Below the pieces are notes generated by a model that ran no database searches, was not told where the DNA came from, and worked only from the letters and a program-made list of their open reading frames with translations. Made by a program: the position numbers and the translations under genes. Positions 1 to 6,539 of a stretch of 11,897 nucleotides of DNA are shown here, piece by piece. Numbering within the stretch: the stretch's first letter is position 1; every line of letters begins with the position of its first letter. The stretch lies in the NCBI GenBank assembly GCA_023254815.1, contig JALRKI010000022.1, forward strand, positions 1 to 11,897. The letters run 5' to 3'. The DNA comes from Flavobacteriaceae bacterium. GTDB lineage: Bacteria > Bacteroidota > Bacteroidia > Flavobacteriales > Flavobacteriaceae.

Positions 1-477
1 GACTTACCAGAAGTATCATTAGTGGCCATTTTGGATGCCGACAAAGAAGGCTTTTTACGTTCTGCCAGATCTTTGACTCAAACAGTCGGGCGAGCAGCTC
101 GAAATTTGAATGGAAAGGCCATCATGTATGCCGATAAGGTCACTAAAAGTATGCAAACCACCATTGATGAAACAGACTATCGGCGAAGAAAACAAATTGA
201 GTACAACACCAAACATAACATTACACCTACTGCTCTTGACAAAACTTTAGAGAATATTTTAGTTAAGAAAAAAACCTACGCACCCAATCCAGGCAGTATG
301 GTTCCATTGGCAGCTGAAGAAGCCTCGAAATATTGGACCAAGCCCGAGTTAGAGAGTAAAATTAAAGAAACTCGCAAGGCTATGGAATTGGCTGCGACAT
401 CGCTTGACTTTATTGAGGCAGCGCGGTTGAGAGATGCCATCAAAGGGTATCAAGATAAACTAGAAAAAGTAAAATAA
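1..477 (+). CDS. uvrB: Excinuclease ABC subunit B, C-terminal part (5' end outside window)
   Basis: This is the last 158 codons of UvrB, the damage-verifying helicase-like subunit of nucleotide excision repair. It loads onto DNA with UvrA and then recruits UvrC for incision. The frame is open from base 1, so the gene begins upstream; the full protein is normally about 670 residues. Seen in the sequence: the end of the second helicase domain, with the UvrB-typical 'DADKEGFLRS' (around residues 12-21) and motif VI 'QTVGRAARN' (around 27-35), whose arginines contact ATP. The linker 'RRRKQIEYNTKHNITP' follows. The C-terminal UVR helical hairpin (about residues 117-156, containing 'LDFIEAARLRDAI') binds UvrC. 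The stop codon lies one base from the stop of sucC on the other strand, so there is no room for a separate terminator between them. Identification is secure. Confidence 0.97.
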   Translation, partial: DLPEVSLVAILDADKEGFLRSARSLTQTVGRAARNLNGKAIMYADKVTKSMQTTIDETDYRRRKQIEYNTKHNITPTALDKTLENILVKKKTYAPNPGSMVPLAAEEASKYWTKPELESKIKETRKAMELAATSLDFIEAARLRDAIKGYQDKLEKVK

Positions 478-478
478 A

Positions 479-1672
479 TTAAGCCAACACGGCTTGCACC
501 TTATCTGCAGCTTCTTGGAATTCTACTGCGCTTTGAACATCCAATCCTGAATTATCGATCAGTTGCTTCGCTATATCGGCATTGGTGCCTTGCAAACGCA
601 CTATAATTGGAATTTTTATTGCATCGCCAAGATTTTTGTAAGCATCCACAACTCCCTGTGCTACACGATCACAACGAACGATACCACCAAAAATATTGAT
701 CAGAATAGCCTTTACCGAGGGATCTTTTAAGATAATTCTAAAAGCTGTTTCAACACGCGCCGCATCGGCAGTACCACCAACATCAAGAAAATTGGCCGGT
801 TCTCCACCTGCCTGTTTAATCAAATCCATCGTTGCCATCGCCAAACCAGCGCCGTTTACCATGCAACCAACATTACCATCTAAGTCCACATAATTCAAAC
901 CGACTTCTTTAGCCTCAACTTCAATAGGATTTTCTTCGCGTGTATCTCTCATTTCGAGAAAATCTTTGTGGCGGAATAAGGCATTGTCGTCCAGAGACAC
1001 CTTGGCATCTACAGCCATAATTTTGTTGTCACTTGTTTTGAGTACTGGATTAATTTCGAACAAAGATGCGTCCGATTGAACATAGGCTTGGTACAAGGCA
1101 GTAACAAACTGCGTCATTTCTTTGAAAGCTGTGCCGCTCAATCCCAAATTAAAAGCGATACGTCTGGCCTGAAAAGGCAGGAGACCCACCATTGGATCAA
1201 CTGATTCAGAAAAAATCAAATGCGGTGTTTGTTCGGCGACTGTTTCGATGTCCATTCCACCTTCGGTCGAATACATGATCATGTTTCGGCCTTGAGAACG
1301 GTCGAGCAATACCGACATATAGAATTCTGAGGTCTCTGATTCTCCAGGATAATAAACATCTTCGGCAATAAGTACTTGGTGCACTGTTTTACCTTCTGCT
1401 GAAGTCTGAGGAGTCACGAGCTGCATACCCAATATTTGACTGGAAAGTGAAGCGACCTCATCGTAATTTTTGGCTAACTTAACTCCCCCACCTTTACCAC
1501 GACCGCCAGCGTGCACCTGTGCTTTGATGACAAACCAATTGGTTCCAGTTTGGCTATTCAAATCTTTGGCTGCTTTAACGGCTTCCTCAACAGTACTGGC
1601 AATGATACCGCGTTGAACGCGAACACCATGTTGACTTAATATTGACTTACCTTGAAATTCGTGGATGTTCAT
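479..1672 (-). CDS. sucC: Succinyl-CoA synthetase (ADP-forming) beta subunit
   Basis: A 397-residue protein of the usual length for the beta subunit of succinate-CoA ligase. It converts succinyl-CoA plus ADP or GDP and phosphate into succinate plus NTP and CoA in the TCA cycle, working with the alpha subunit SucD, which is not in this window. The N-terminal ATP-grasp domain begins 'MNIHEFQGKSIL' and has the nucleotide-binding glycine-rich 'GGRGKGGG' at about residues 56-63. The C-terminal ligase/CoA domain shows 'MVNGAGLAMATMD', 'FLDVGGTA' and 'INIFGGIVRCD'. I chose the ATG at 1672 over an in-frame upstream start at 1699. The chosen start is the conserved N-terminus and has AAAGGAG six bases upstream, whereas the upstream start would lie inside the -7 promoter element. 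It is tail-to-tail with uvrB. Confidence 0.97.
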   Translation of the reverse strand: MNIHEFQGKSILSQHGVRVQRGIIASTVEEAVKAAKDLNSQTGTNWFVIKAQVHAGGRGKGGGVKLAKNYDEVASLSSQILGMQLVTPQTSAEGKTVHQVLIAEDVYYPGESETSEFYMSVLLDRSQGRNMIMYSTEGGMDIETVAEQTPHLIFSESVDPMVGLLPFQARRIAFNLGLSGTAFKEMTQFVTALYQAYVQSDASLFEINPVLKTSDNKIMAVDAKVSLDDNALFRHKDFLEMRDTREENPIEVEAKEVGLNYVDLDGNVGCMVNGAGLAMATMDLIKQAGGEPANFLDVGGTADAARVETAFRIILKDPSVKAILINIFGGIVRCDRVAQGVVDAYKNLGDAIKIPIIVRLQGTNADIAKQLIDNSGLDVQSAVEFQEAADKVQAVLA

Positions 1673-1678
1673 GAGTTG

Positions 1679-1685
1679 CTCCTTT
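1679..1685 (-). promoter_or_regulatory. Shine-Dalgarno sequence of sucC
   Basis: AAAGGAG on the minus strand, six bases before the ATG at 1672. It is the clearest ribosome binding site in this AT-rich, mostly SD-poor window, and it fixes the sucC start. Confidence 0.8.
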
Positions 1686-1696
1686 ATTTGGACCGA

Positions 1697-1727
1697 CAAA
1701 TTTAACCAACCAATTAGAGTTTAACAA
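1697..1727 (-). promoter_or_regulatory. Bacteroidota-type promoter of sucC
   Basis: On the minus strand, TTG (1727-1725) is followed by 20 bases and TAAATTTG (1704-1697). This matches the Bacteroidota primary sigma consensus TTTG / TAnnTTTG. Transcription would begin near 1690, giving a leader of under 20 bases that just contains the Shine-Dalgarno sequence. Confidence 0.6.
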
Positions 1728-1847
1728 TAATAATATGATAAATCACAATTTGTAAAATTACTTTAGCAACACTAGGAAAATTGCACCAAAAGAAAAGCGT
1801 ATTTGAAAATAATGGTAAAACATTCGATTTATCCCGTTAAATAACAG

Positions 1848-1855
1848 TAGATTTG
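1848..1855 (+). promoter_or_regulatory. Putative -7 element of the cold-shock gene promoter
   Basis: TAGATTTG matches the Bacteroidota -7 consensus TAnnTTTG exactly. The -33 region is poor: only TTCG at 1823-1826 is near the expected place. Transcription would start around 1860, leaving a leader of about 15 bases before the TTG start codon. That is far shorter than the long cold-shock leaders of E. coli cspA. Confidence 0.45.
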
Positions 1856-1875
1856 CACAATTAAAATTTATACAA

Positions 1876-2067
1876 TTGAAAACAGGAAAAGTAAAGTTCT
1901 ACAATGAGTCCAAAGGATATGGATTCATTACAGAAGATGGATCAAATACGGAGTATTTTGTTCACATTTCAGGATTAATCGATGAAATCAGACAAGATGA
2001 CTCAGTTGAGTTTGATCTTAAAGAAGGTAAAAAAGGCATGAATGCTGTGCAGGTTAAAGTAATTTAA
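1876..2067 (+). CDS. Cold-shock domain protein (CspA family)
   Basis: A 63-residue single-domain cold-shock protein, a five-stranded OB fold that binds single-stranded RNA or DNA and acts as an RNA chaperone in the cytoplasm. The two nucleic-acid-binding motifs are clear: RNP1-like 'KGYGFI' (residues 13-18) and RNP2-like 'YFVHIS' (27-32). The family opening 'GKVKFYNESKGYGFI' and the ending 'GKKGMNAVQVKVI' are intact, and the length is normal. No in-frame ATG exists upstream, and the conserved N-terminus begins exactly at TTG (1876), so TTG is the start. No Shine-Dalgarno sequence is visible. The gene is monocistronic: its promoter faces away from that of sucC, and a hairpin terminator follows the stop within 25 bases. 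Confidence 0.93.
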   Translation: MKTGKVKFYNESKGYGFITEDGSNTEYFVHISGLIDEIRQDDSVEFDLKEGKKGMNAVQVKVI

Positions 2068-2089
2068 TAAACGAATTCAATTTTTTTTC

Positions 2090-2120
2090 AAAAGGCTTTT
2101 CTCTCGAATAGCCTTTTTTT
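2090..2120 (+). terminator. Intrinsic terminator of the cold-shock gene
   Basis: The arms AAAAGGCT (2090-2097) and AGCCTTTT (2110-2117) pair perfectly across a 12-base loop, followed by more T residues to 2121. The right edge overlaps the stop codon of the converging dehydrogenase gene. The T-run direction suits plus-strand transcription only. Confidence 0.8.
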
Positions 2121-3331
2121 TATGCCTTATCGACATATTCCTGTAAATATTTGAACTTATCGGTCAACTTACCCCTTTGAGTAATTTGAGCCCGATGGAG
2201 AATACCTTCGGCGTCATCATTGAAGAAGTTGGGAATCACTTTGGTCAACAAATCACTCCCAAAACCATGACTGGCATCTCGCGGTAATTCGCATGGAAGA
2301 TTATCCACAGCCATGACTGCAATGGCTTGAGGCTGGTCAAAATCAACTTCTTGCTCAGTCATAGGGTCGTAGCCATAAAGAGGATTGAGGATAGTAGAGG
2401 GTCGAATGGTACAAGCTACTGGTCCGTCGATGTCGCAGCTGACATCGGCCACTACAGAAATTTTAAAATCCTTGGACTTTGCCTCCTCACGAGTAAACAA
2501 AAAAGGAGCCTTCTGATTGTGAAAATGTCCTGCAATAAAAAAATCGGTTACCGAAGAGAATCGGTCAAAAGTACTGCGATAATCCTCTGGGTGATGGTAA
2601 AAATCCTCACGACTTGAAGGCGCCCCATCTTTTCGGGCATTATAATCCAATGACCCAACATGGCAATAGACTGCTTCGTCAAAATTTTGTGATAAATAAT
2701 CGATAATATTAACCTTACGAATATTCATCTGTTCCAAAATAGAAGCTGCGCCCTTACCCACCCTGCCATGACCTGTGAGCAATATTTTTATTGCGGGCAA
2801 TTTGATGACAGAGAGCTCTTGGTGCAAGGCTTTGAGATCGGGCAACAAATGAGCCTTTTCTATTTCATAAGTGCGATGTTTGAGACCCCATGCTCGTATG
2901 CCATTGTAAGCACCCACCAATCCGGCATAGAAGCCAAATCCCAACACTCTGCTTCCGTCGGAATACGCTAAGGTTTCGTGATCAATAAGATTTATATTCT
3001 TTTCCAATATGGCCTTTAGCAACTTACGATTGTAGGGTTGCTTTTTAATGGTATGGCTAAAAAAGAGGTAAGTTTTGTTTGGAATAAGTGCTTCAACTGG
3101 AACTTCTTTGACACCTAGCATTGCATCGGCTTGGCTGATGTCATCAGTGACTTCCAACCCTAGAGCACGGTAATCTTCATCGCGAAAAATTCTTACATCG
3201 GAAGATTCCACCAATATCCTAGCCATTGGATATAATTCTTGCAACTGTACACACTGAGACGGAGTTAAGGGTACTCGACTATCTGGTGGAGATTTTCGTT
3301 CTTTTATAATGGCGAAGGTAATCAAGGACAT
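2120..3331 (-). CDS. LYS1-type NAD-dependent dehydrogenase (saccharopine dehydrogenase, lysine-forming, family)
   Basis: A 403-residue cytoplasmic enzyme of the alanine dehydrogenase/transhydrogenase superfamily, closest by eye to fungal Lys1. Lys1 reversibly converts saccharopine plus NAD to lysine plus 2-oxoglutarate. Seen: Lys75 in 'GVKEVP' and His93 in 'FFSHTIK', at the places of yeast Lys77 and His96, the acid-base pair. Also seen are 'GFGFYAG' (131-137), a Rossmann fingerprint 'GHGRVGKG' (187-194) with Asp211 ending the next strand, 'VVADVSCDIDGP' (293-304), and 'VDNLPCELPRDAS' (342-354), which matches a Lys1 signature. It is slightly longer than Lys1 (about 370). Most of the difference lies in an insertion near residues 220-260 ('NARKDGAPSSREDFYHHPEDY'). 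Bacteroidota normally make lysine through diaminopimelate, so a degradative or different imino-acid substrate is possible. Family assignment is good; the substrate is uncertain. It is transcribed alone, from a promoter facing away from the tmRNA gene. Confidence 0.75.
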   Translation of the reverse strand: MSLITFAIIKERKSPPDSRVPLTPSQCVQLQELYPMARILVESSDVRIFRDEDYRALGLEVTDDISQADAMLGVKEVPVEALIPNKTYLFFSHTIKKQPYNRKLLKAILEKNINLIDHETLAYSDGSRVLGFGFYAGLVGAYNGIRAWGLKHRTYEIEKAHLLPDLKALHQELSVIKLPAIKILLTGHGRVGKGAASILEQMNIRKVNIIDYLSQNFDEAVYCHVGSLDYNARKDGAPSSREDFYHHPEDYRSTFDRFSSVTDFFIAGHFHNQKAPFLFTREEAKSKDFKISVVADVSCDIDGPVACTIRPSTILNPLYGYDPMTEQEVDFDQPQAIAVMAVDNLPCELPRDASHGFGSDLLTKVIPNFFNDDAEGILHRAQITQRGKLTDKFKYLQEYVDKA

Positions 3332-3353
3332 AGAATGCTCTGGCTGTTGTGGT

Positions 3354-3384
3354 CAAAAATAAACTTAATAGAACGGATAAGCAA
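3354..3384 (-). promoter_or_regulatory. Bacteroidota-type promoter of the LYS1-type gene
   Basis: On the minus strand, TTG (3384-3382), 20 bases, then TATTTTTG (3361-3354). This is the same geometry as the sucC promoter. The implied transcript start lies about 15 bases before the ATG at 3331. Confidence 0.55.
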
Positions 3385-3392
3385 CTTTTGTT

Positions 3393-3400
3393 TAAATTTG
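3393..3400 (+). promoter_or_regulatory. Possible -7 element for tmRNA
   Basis: TAAATTTG matches TAnnTTTG, 28 bases before the mature tmRNA 5' end, which RNase P would trim. No good -33 TTTG is found at the usual distance, so this is weak. Confidence 0.25.
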
Positions 3401-3428
3401 CTGTCCTTTAGGACTTTCATAGAGTAAT

Positions 3429-3822
3429 GGGGTCGATTGGTTTTGACAGCGAGATCTGTTGAACAGTAAGCATGTCGTGTCATGATATTGAAACACGTTA
3501 AAGGCGATATCAACAATTAAACGGCGAGAATAACTACGCTTTAGCTGCTTAATCTGAATCACAGTAAGATCAAGCCTCGTCCTACCAGGTAGGAAAGCTA
3601 AATGTCTCCAAAAAGCCTTAGTAAGCGGCGTTTTATTTTGAGGCATCGTAAAAGTTTACTACAATAGTGCAGTGCTTTGACGCATTATTAAGACCAAAAA
3701 GCTAAGTCTGATATAGGCTGTTTTTAGCCGGTAGCAGATCGAAAATTAACTAAAAACTAAACATGTAGAAAGCTCTTTGATGGCTTGTTTGGACCCGAGT
3801 TCGATTCTCGGCGACTCCACCA
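3429..3822 (+). ncRNA. ssrA: Transfer-messenger RNA (tmRNA), one-piece
   Basis: tmRNA rescues ribosomes stalled on broken messages. It enters as alanyl-tmRNA with SmpB and then templates a degradation tag. Seen: the 5' end GGGGTCG (3429-3435) pairs over seven positions (one G-U) with CGACTCC (3812-3818), followed by A and an encoded CCA (3820-3822). The T arm is CCGAG-TTCGATT-CTCGG (3795-3811). The 5' 'GGTTTTGACAG' D-loop analogue and the conserved 'CATGTAG' before the T arm are present. Inside lies the tag frame ending GCT TTA GCT GCT TAA. A strong small hairpin, CCTAC-CAG-GTAGG, sits in the pseudoknot region after the tag. Total length is 394 bases, normal for the one-piece form. It stands alone between the LYS1-type gene and its own terminator. 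Confidence 0.95.
3523..3552 (+). other. tmRNA tag-peptide reading frame, (A)GENNYALAA
   Basis: The resume codon is GGC at 3523, after TTAAAC. It is followed by GAG AAT AAC TAC GCT TTA GCT GCT and the stop TAA at 3550-3552. With the alanine carried by tmRNA the tag is AGENNYALAA. The C-terminal ALAA is the degron recognised by ClpXP-type proteases. The NYALAA ending is typical of Bacteroidota tags. Confidence 0.92.
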
Positions 3823-3825
3823 AAT

Positions 3826-3867
3826 GGGACAAACTCAATTTTTTTGAGATTTGTCCCTTGTTTTTTT
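3826..3867 (+). terminator. Intrinsic terminator of tmRNA
   Basis: The long stem GGGACAAA/CTCAA (3826-3838) pairs with TTGAG/A/TTTGTCCC (3844-3857), with one bulged A and a T-rich loop. It is followed by TTGTTTTTTT. It begins four bases after the CCA end of tmRNA, so the primary transcript would need only short 3' trimming. Confidence 0.88.
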
Positions 3868-4540
3868 AAGTAATTTAAGTAGCGAATGATTTTATTAACG
3901 CGAACTATTTTATCCCTTCGATTTGGCTACAGGTTTATTACAACCAGTAAATTGATGAGTCAATACTAATTCTGAAAAATCCATTCGATCAATCTTTATA
4001 GGTTGACATTTTCACGGTTTTGATCAACAGATGCAAAATTGCATCATCATTTTATCCCATCGCATTAAACCCTGAGTCTTTCCCTATTTTAACTGGTAGT
4101 GCATAGACCAATTATTTTCACTTGATTCATCTATCTTTAGTAAGAACAACAAGATACTAAGTTCAAATCGAACTAAATAACCTCATATTTGCATAACTGT
4201 CACCCCGGCTTTTATGGTCAAAGCCTTACCCTAGCGACAATTTGTTAAAAATTCACCCGAGTTCACTTGAATGAGTTTTTTTGTTAACTTTATTCTTGTT
4301 TTTCACCCCATGTCGAACTCTTCTATCCCATTCTAAACCTTATCGCATAGCTTGTACTAAGTATCTAAACTTGAACCAGCGTTCTGAGCTGTGTTCCTAT
4401 AGGTTTTGTTTGTTCATTTTTCACAAGAAAATGACCATTTCGAAAAATCTGAAATAGAAGCAATTGAAAAGGGTTTTACTGGTGTGACACTTCAAAAGTG
4501 GGAGTATAAAAAACAATAATGAAACCTAAATATTTATTGT
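3868..4540. other. Intergenic stretch of about 670 bases without a convincing gene
   Basis: All frames are broken by frequent stops, and no RNA gene was recognised. A small imperfect hairpin AGTTC-AAATC-GAACT lies near 4160-4175. The stretch must contain the promoter of the following symporter gene, but I found no full TTTG/TAnnTTTG match. The last 117 bases hold a coding-like fragment listed separately. The length and decay suggest lost genes, though this is inference. Confidence 0.5.
4403..4519 (+). pseudogene. Short coding-like fragment, possibly the tail of a decayed gene
   Basis: An open frame of 38 codons without ATG, running from the stop at 4400-4402 to TAA at 4517-4519. It has coding-like composition, unlike its surroundings: the residues include 'ENDHFEKSEIEAIEKGF' and 'TGVTLQKWEYKKQ'. 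The spacing F-x3-E-I ... G-F-x2-V-x-L resembles the RsmE (16S rRNA m3U1498 methyltransferase) segment 'EGDFS..EI......GF..V.LG', but with one residue missing and without the following RLRTET motif. It could be a gene remnant, a very short protein starting at TTG (4406), or chance. I cannot decide which. Confidence 0.2.
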
Positions 4541-6157
4541 ATGAAAAAAACTATCTCACTTTTACTTTCCCTCTTTCCCCTAATCAATTTCGGCCAAGAG
4601 AAAGGGTTGGATCAAAAAATTAACGATGCCTTTGAGCCAGTGGCACATTGGTGGGAATCTCTTATTTTATCTCCTGTCAGCATAGCAGGTCAGAACATGC
4701 CCATTGTTCTCTTGTTACTGGTCTTTGGAGCAACCTTTTTTACATTTTATTTTGGCTTTCCAGCCATCACAAAATTCAAGCTTGCCATCAATACTGTTCG
4801 GGGAAAATACGACGATATTGACCTTCATGGTGGCGCTAAACCTGCTGATAATTTAGTTAATAATGCCACCGCGGGGGGTATAAAGGAAGAGAGCAAAGAT
4901 GGGGAGGTCAGTCATTTTCAAGCCTTATCTGCGGCGGTTTCAGGAACAGTAGGACTTGGGAACATTGCCGGAGTAGCGGTTGCTATTGCTTTAGGTGGTC
5001 CAGGAGCTACCTTTTGGATGATTGTCTGCGGAATTCTGGGAATGACTTCGAAATTTGTCGAATGCACTCTTGGCGTAAAATATAGAGACGTGGGACCTGA
5101 TGGCACTATCTACGGGGGTCCAATGTATTACCTCAAAAAAGGGTTGAATACTATTGGATTGGGAGGGTTTGGAAAACTTTTGGCTCTGCTATTTTCAATC
5201 CTTTGCGTTGGCGCTTCTTTCGGCGGTGGCAATGCTTTCCAATCCAATCAGGCAGCGGTGCAAATAGAATCGGTACTTGGCATTCACAGCTCTGCCTCTG
5301 GCTTTTTTATTGGACTAGGGATGGCAGCCATTGTAGGAATCGTGATTATCGGTGGTATCAAGAGAATTGCAAAATTCACTGAAAAAATAGTACCCTTTAT
5401 GGCCATACTCTATATACTCGCATCGCTTATTGTCATTTTATGGAATTTTGAATATGTCGGAGACGCTTTTAGGTTGATTATATACGGGGCACTCTCTCTA
5501 AAGGCTGGCATCGGAGGATTGATTGGGGTAATCATAGTGGGTTTCCAGCGGGCGGCATTTTCTAACGAGGCTGGTGCTGGTTCAGCGGCAATTGCACATT
5601 CGGCTGTCAAGACAAAATACCCAGCAAGTGAGGGCGTGGTAGCCTTACTTGAACCCTTTATTGACACTGTGGTTATTTGTACCATGACCGCCCTGGTGAT
5701 TATCTTTTTTAATTTGGAAGCCGGTGTATTCGACTATGGAAATTCTGAAAACAGTAAAGTTCTGATCAACGAAACTCAGCAATATATTGGTGGCGTTGAT
5801 TTGACCTCAATGGCCTTCGAGTCCGTTTTGCCAGGCTTCAGCTATATCCTCACCATTGCGGTTTTTCTCTTCGCCTTTTCGACCATGATTTCATGGTCCT
5901 ATTATGGTTTGCAATCGTGGAAATTCCTTTTTGGACGGGGCAAAGTAGCCGATGTCACCTACAAATTGCTGTTCCTATTTTTTGTTGTAATTGGCGCTTC
6001 TGCCACTCTCGATGCGGTTATCAAGTTCTCCGATGCCATGATTTTGGCATTGGTTTTCCCAAATATGATTGGACTCCTTCTGCTTTTTCCTAAGGTCAAA
6101 AGTGAACTTAAAAGCTATCTTGGAGTTATAAATAAATCCAAAATGAAACAAGTTTAA
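4541..6157 (+). CDS. Sodium:alanine/glycine symporter, AGCS family
   Basis: A 538-residue inner-membrane transporter that takes up alanine or glycine with sodium ions. Seen: a signal-like hydrophobic N-terminus (residues 1-18, ending 'NFGQ'), then a membrane segment at about 54-75. A hydrophilic loop (about 85-122) precedes the family motif 'SHFQALSAAVSGTVGLGNIAG' (124-144). The second family signature 'GFQRAAFSNEAGAGSAAIAHSA' lies near 338-359. About ten further hydrophobic segments follow. E. coli AGCS members are under 480 residues; the excess lies in the N-terminal extension and the first loop, a form I associate with Bacteroidota. The start is the ATG at 4541, since the signal-like sequence begins there. 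No Shine-Dalgarno sequence and no clear promoter are visible. It appears monocistronic. The exact substrate cannot be read from the sequence. Confidence 0.92.
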   Translation: MKKTISLLLSLFPLINFGQEKGLDQKINDAFEPVAHWWESLILSPVSIAGQNMPIVLLLLVFGATFFTFYFGFPAITKFKLAINTVRGKYDDIDLHGGAKPADNLVNNATAGGIKEESKDGEVSHFQALSAAVSGTVGLGNIAGVAVAIALGGPGATFWMIVCGILGMTSKFVECTLGVKYRDVGPDGTIYGGPMYYLKKGLNTIGLGGFGKLLALLFSILCVGASFGGGNAFQSNQAAVQIESVLGIHSSASGFFIGLGMAAIVGIVIIGGIKRIAKFTEKIVPFMAILYILASLIVILWNFEYVGDAFRLIIYGALSLKAGIGGLIGVIIVGFQRAAFSNEAGAGSAAIAHSAVKTKYPASEGVVALLEPFIDTVVICTMTALVIIFFNLEAGVFDYGNSENSKVLINETQQYIGGVDLTSMAFESVLPGFSYILTIAVFLFAFSTMISWSYYGLQSWKFLFGRGKVADVTYKLLFLFFVVIGASATLDAVIKFSDAMILALVFPNMIGLLLLFPKVKSELKSYLGVINKSKMKQV

Positions 6158-6539
6158 TTAATAAATGCTTGAGCAAATTGACAGACACGATTGAGGTCTT
6201 TGTGCCAGACTAATTTTAAATACAAGTAATTTGGAGTTCACCACAAACTTGATAAAATCATGATGACCTGAAATAAAGGTATTTAGAGGAAGCGAGACCA
6301 GTGAAGGGCTGATCATTGTTCGACCTTACCTTTTGCTTTACTAATTTTTTTTGATTGGAATACTCTTGAAATTCAACAAAGTGTTGCATTATAAAATTCT
6401 TGAAAAAGGATAGAGATGCTTCCTTTTTATTTATAGAAAGCGTTATATACACCAACTGGACTGTCGGTCCTTTTGAATACGAAGCTTGTCTTTACACGGT
6501 AAGATTCCTAAATACCTAAATTCTTATTAAATTTAGGTC
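6158..6539. other. Intergenic stretch of about 380 bases
   Basis: No gene is supported. The plus-strand ATGs open only very short frames (under 10 codons). A minus-strand frame (6258-6389 from an ATG) has no ribosome site or promoter. Near 6197-6211 a weak hairpin GTCT/AGAC followed by TAATTTT could end the symporter transcript. The right end carries the repeat and hairpin listed next. No full Bacteroidota promoter was found for the downstream operon. Confidence 0.5.
6507..6538 (+). repeat. Tandem CCTAAAT repeats forming a hairpin against the kinase start codon
   Basis: CCTAAAT occurs at 6507-6513 and again at 6515-6521, and its reverse complement ATTTAGG at 6531-6537. The second and third copies lie in a perfect 9-bp inverted repeat: ACCTAAATT (6514-6522), a 7-base loop, and AATTTAGGT (6530-6538). 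It ends one base before the ATG at 6540. The only Shine-Dalgarno-like bases (AGG) are inside the 3' arm. It could be a repressor operator, a translation-limiting hairpin, or both. Confidence 0.5.

Noticed and set aside
696..893. Plus-strand frame inside sucC.
   Set aside because: It is an antisense shadow of a well-conserved gene.
1673..1699. Upstream in-frame start extending SucC by nine residues.
   Set aside because: It would fall within the -7 promoter element, and the conserved N-terminus and Shine-Dalgarno sequence point to 1672.
3322..3646. Two minus-strand frames across the region upstream of the LYS1-type gene.
   Set aside because: They overlap the tmRNA gene and carry no protein features.
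4255..4264. ACCCGAGTTC repeats ten bases of the tmRNA T arm (3793-3802), as an integration att site might.
   Set aside because: The match stops at ten bases on both sides, no integrase or cargo lies between, and such a match is only mildly unlikely by chance.
6258..6455. A 65-codon minus-strand frame upstream of the kinase gene, ending in Ser-Ser, as a candidate precursor peptide for the kinase.
   Set aside because: It needs a TTG start, or an ATG at 6389 with no ribosome site. It has no promoter element and lacks a leader/core layout.
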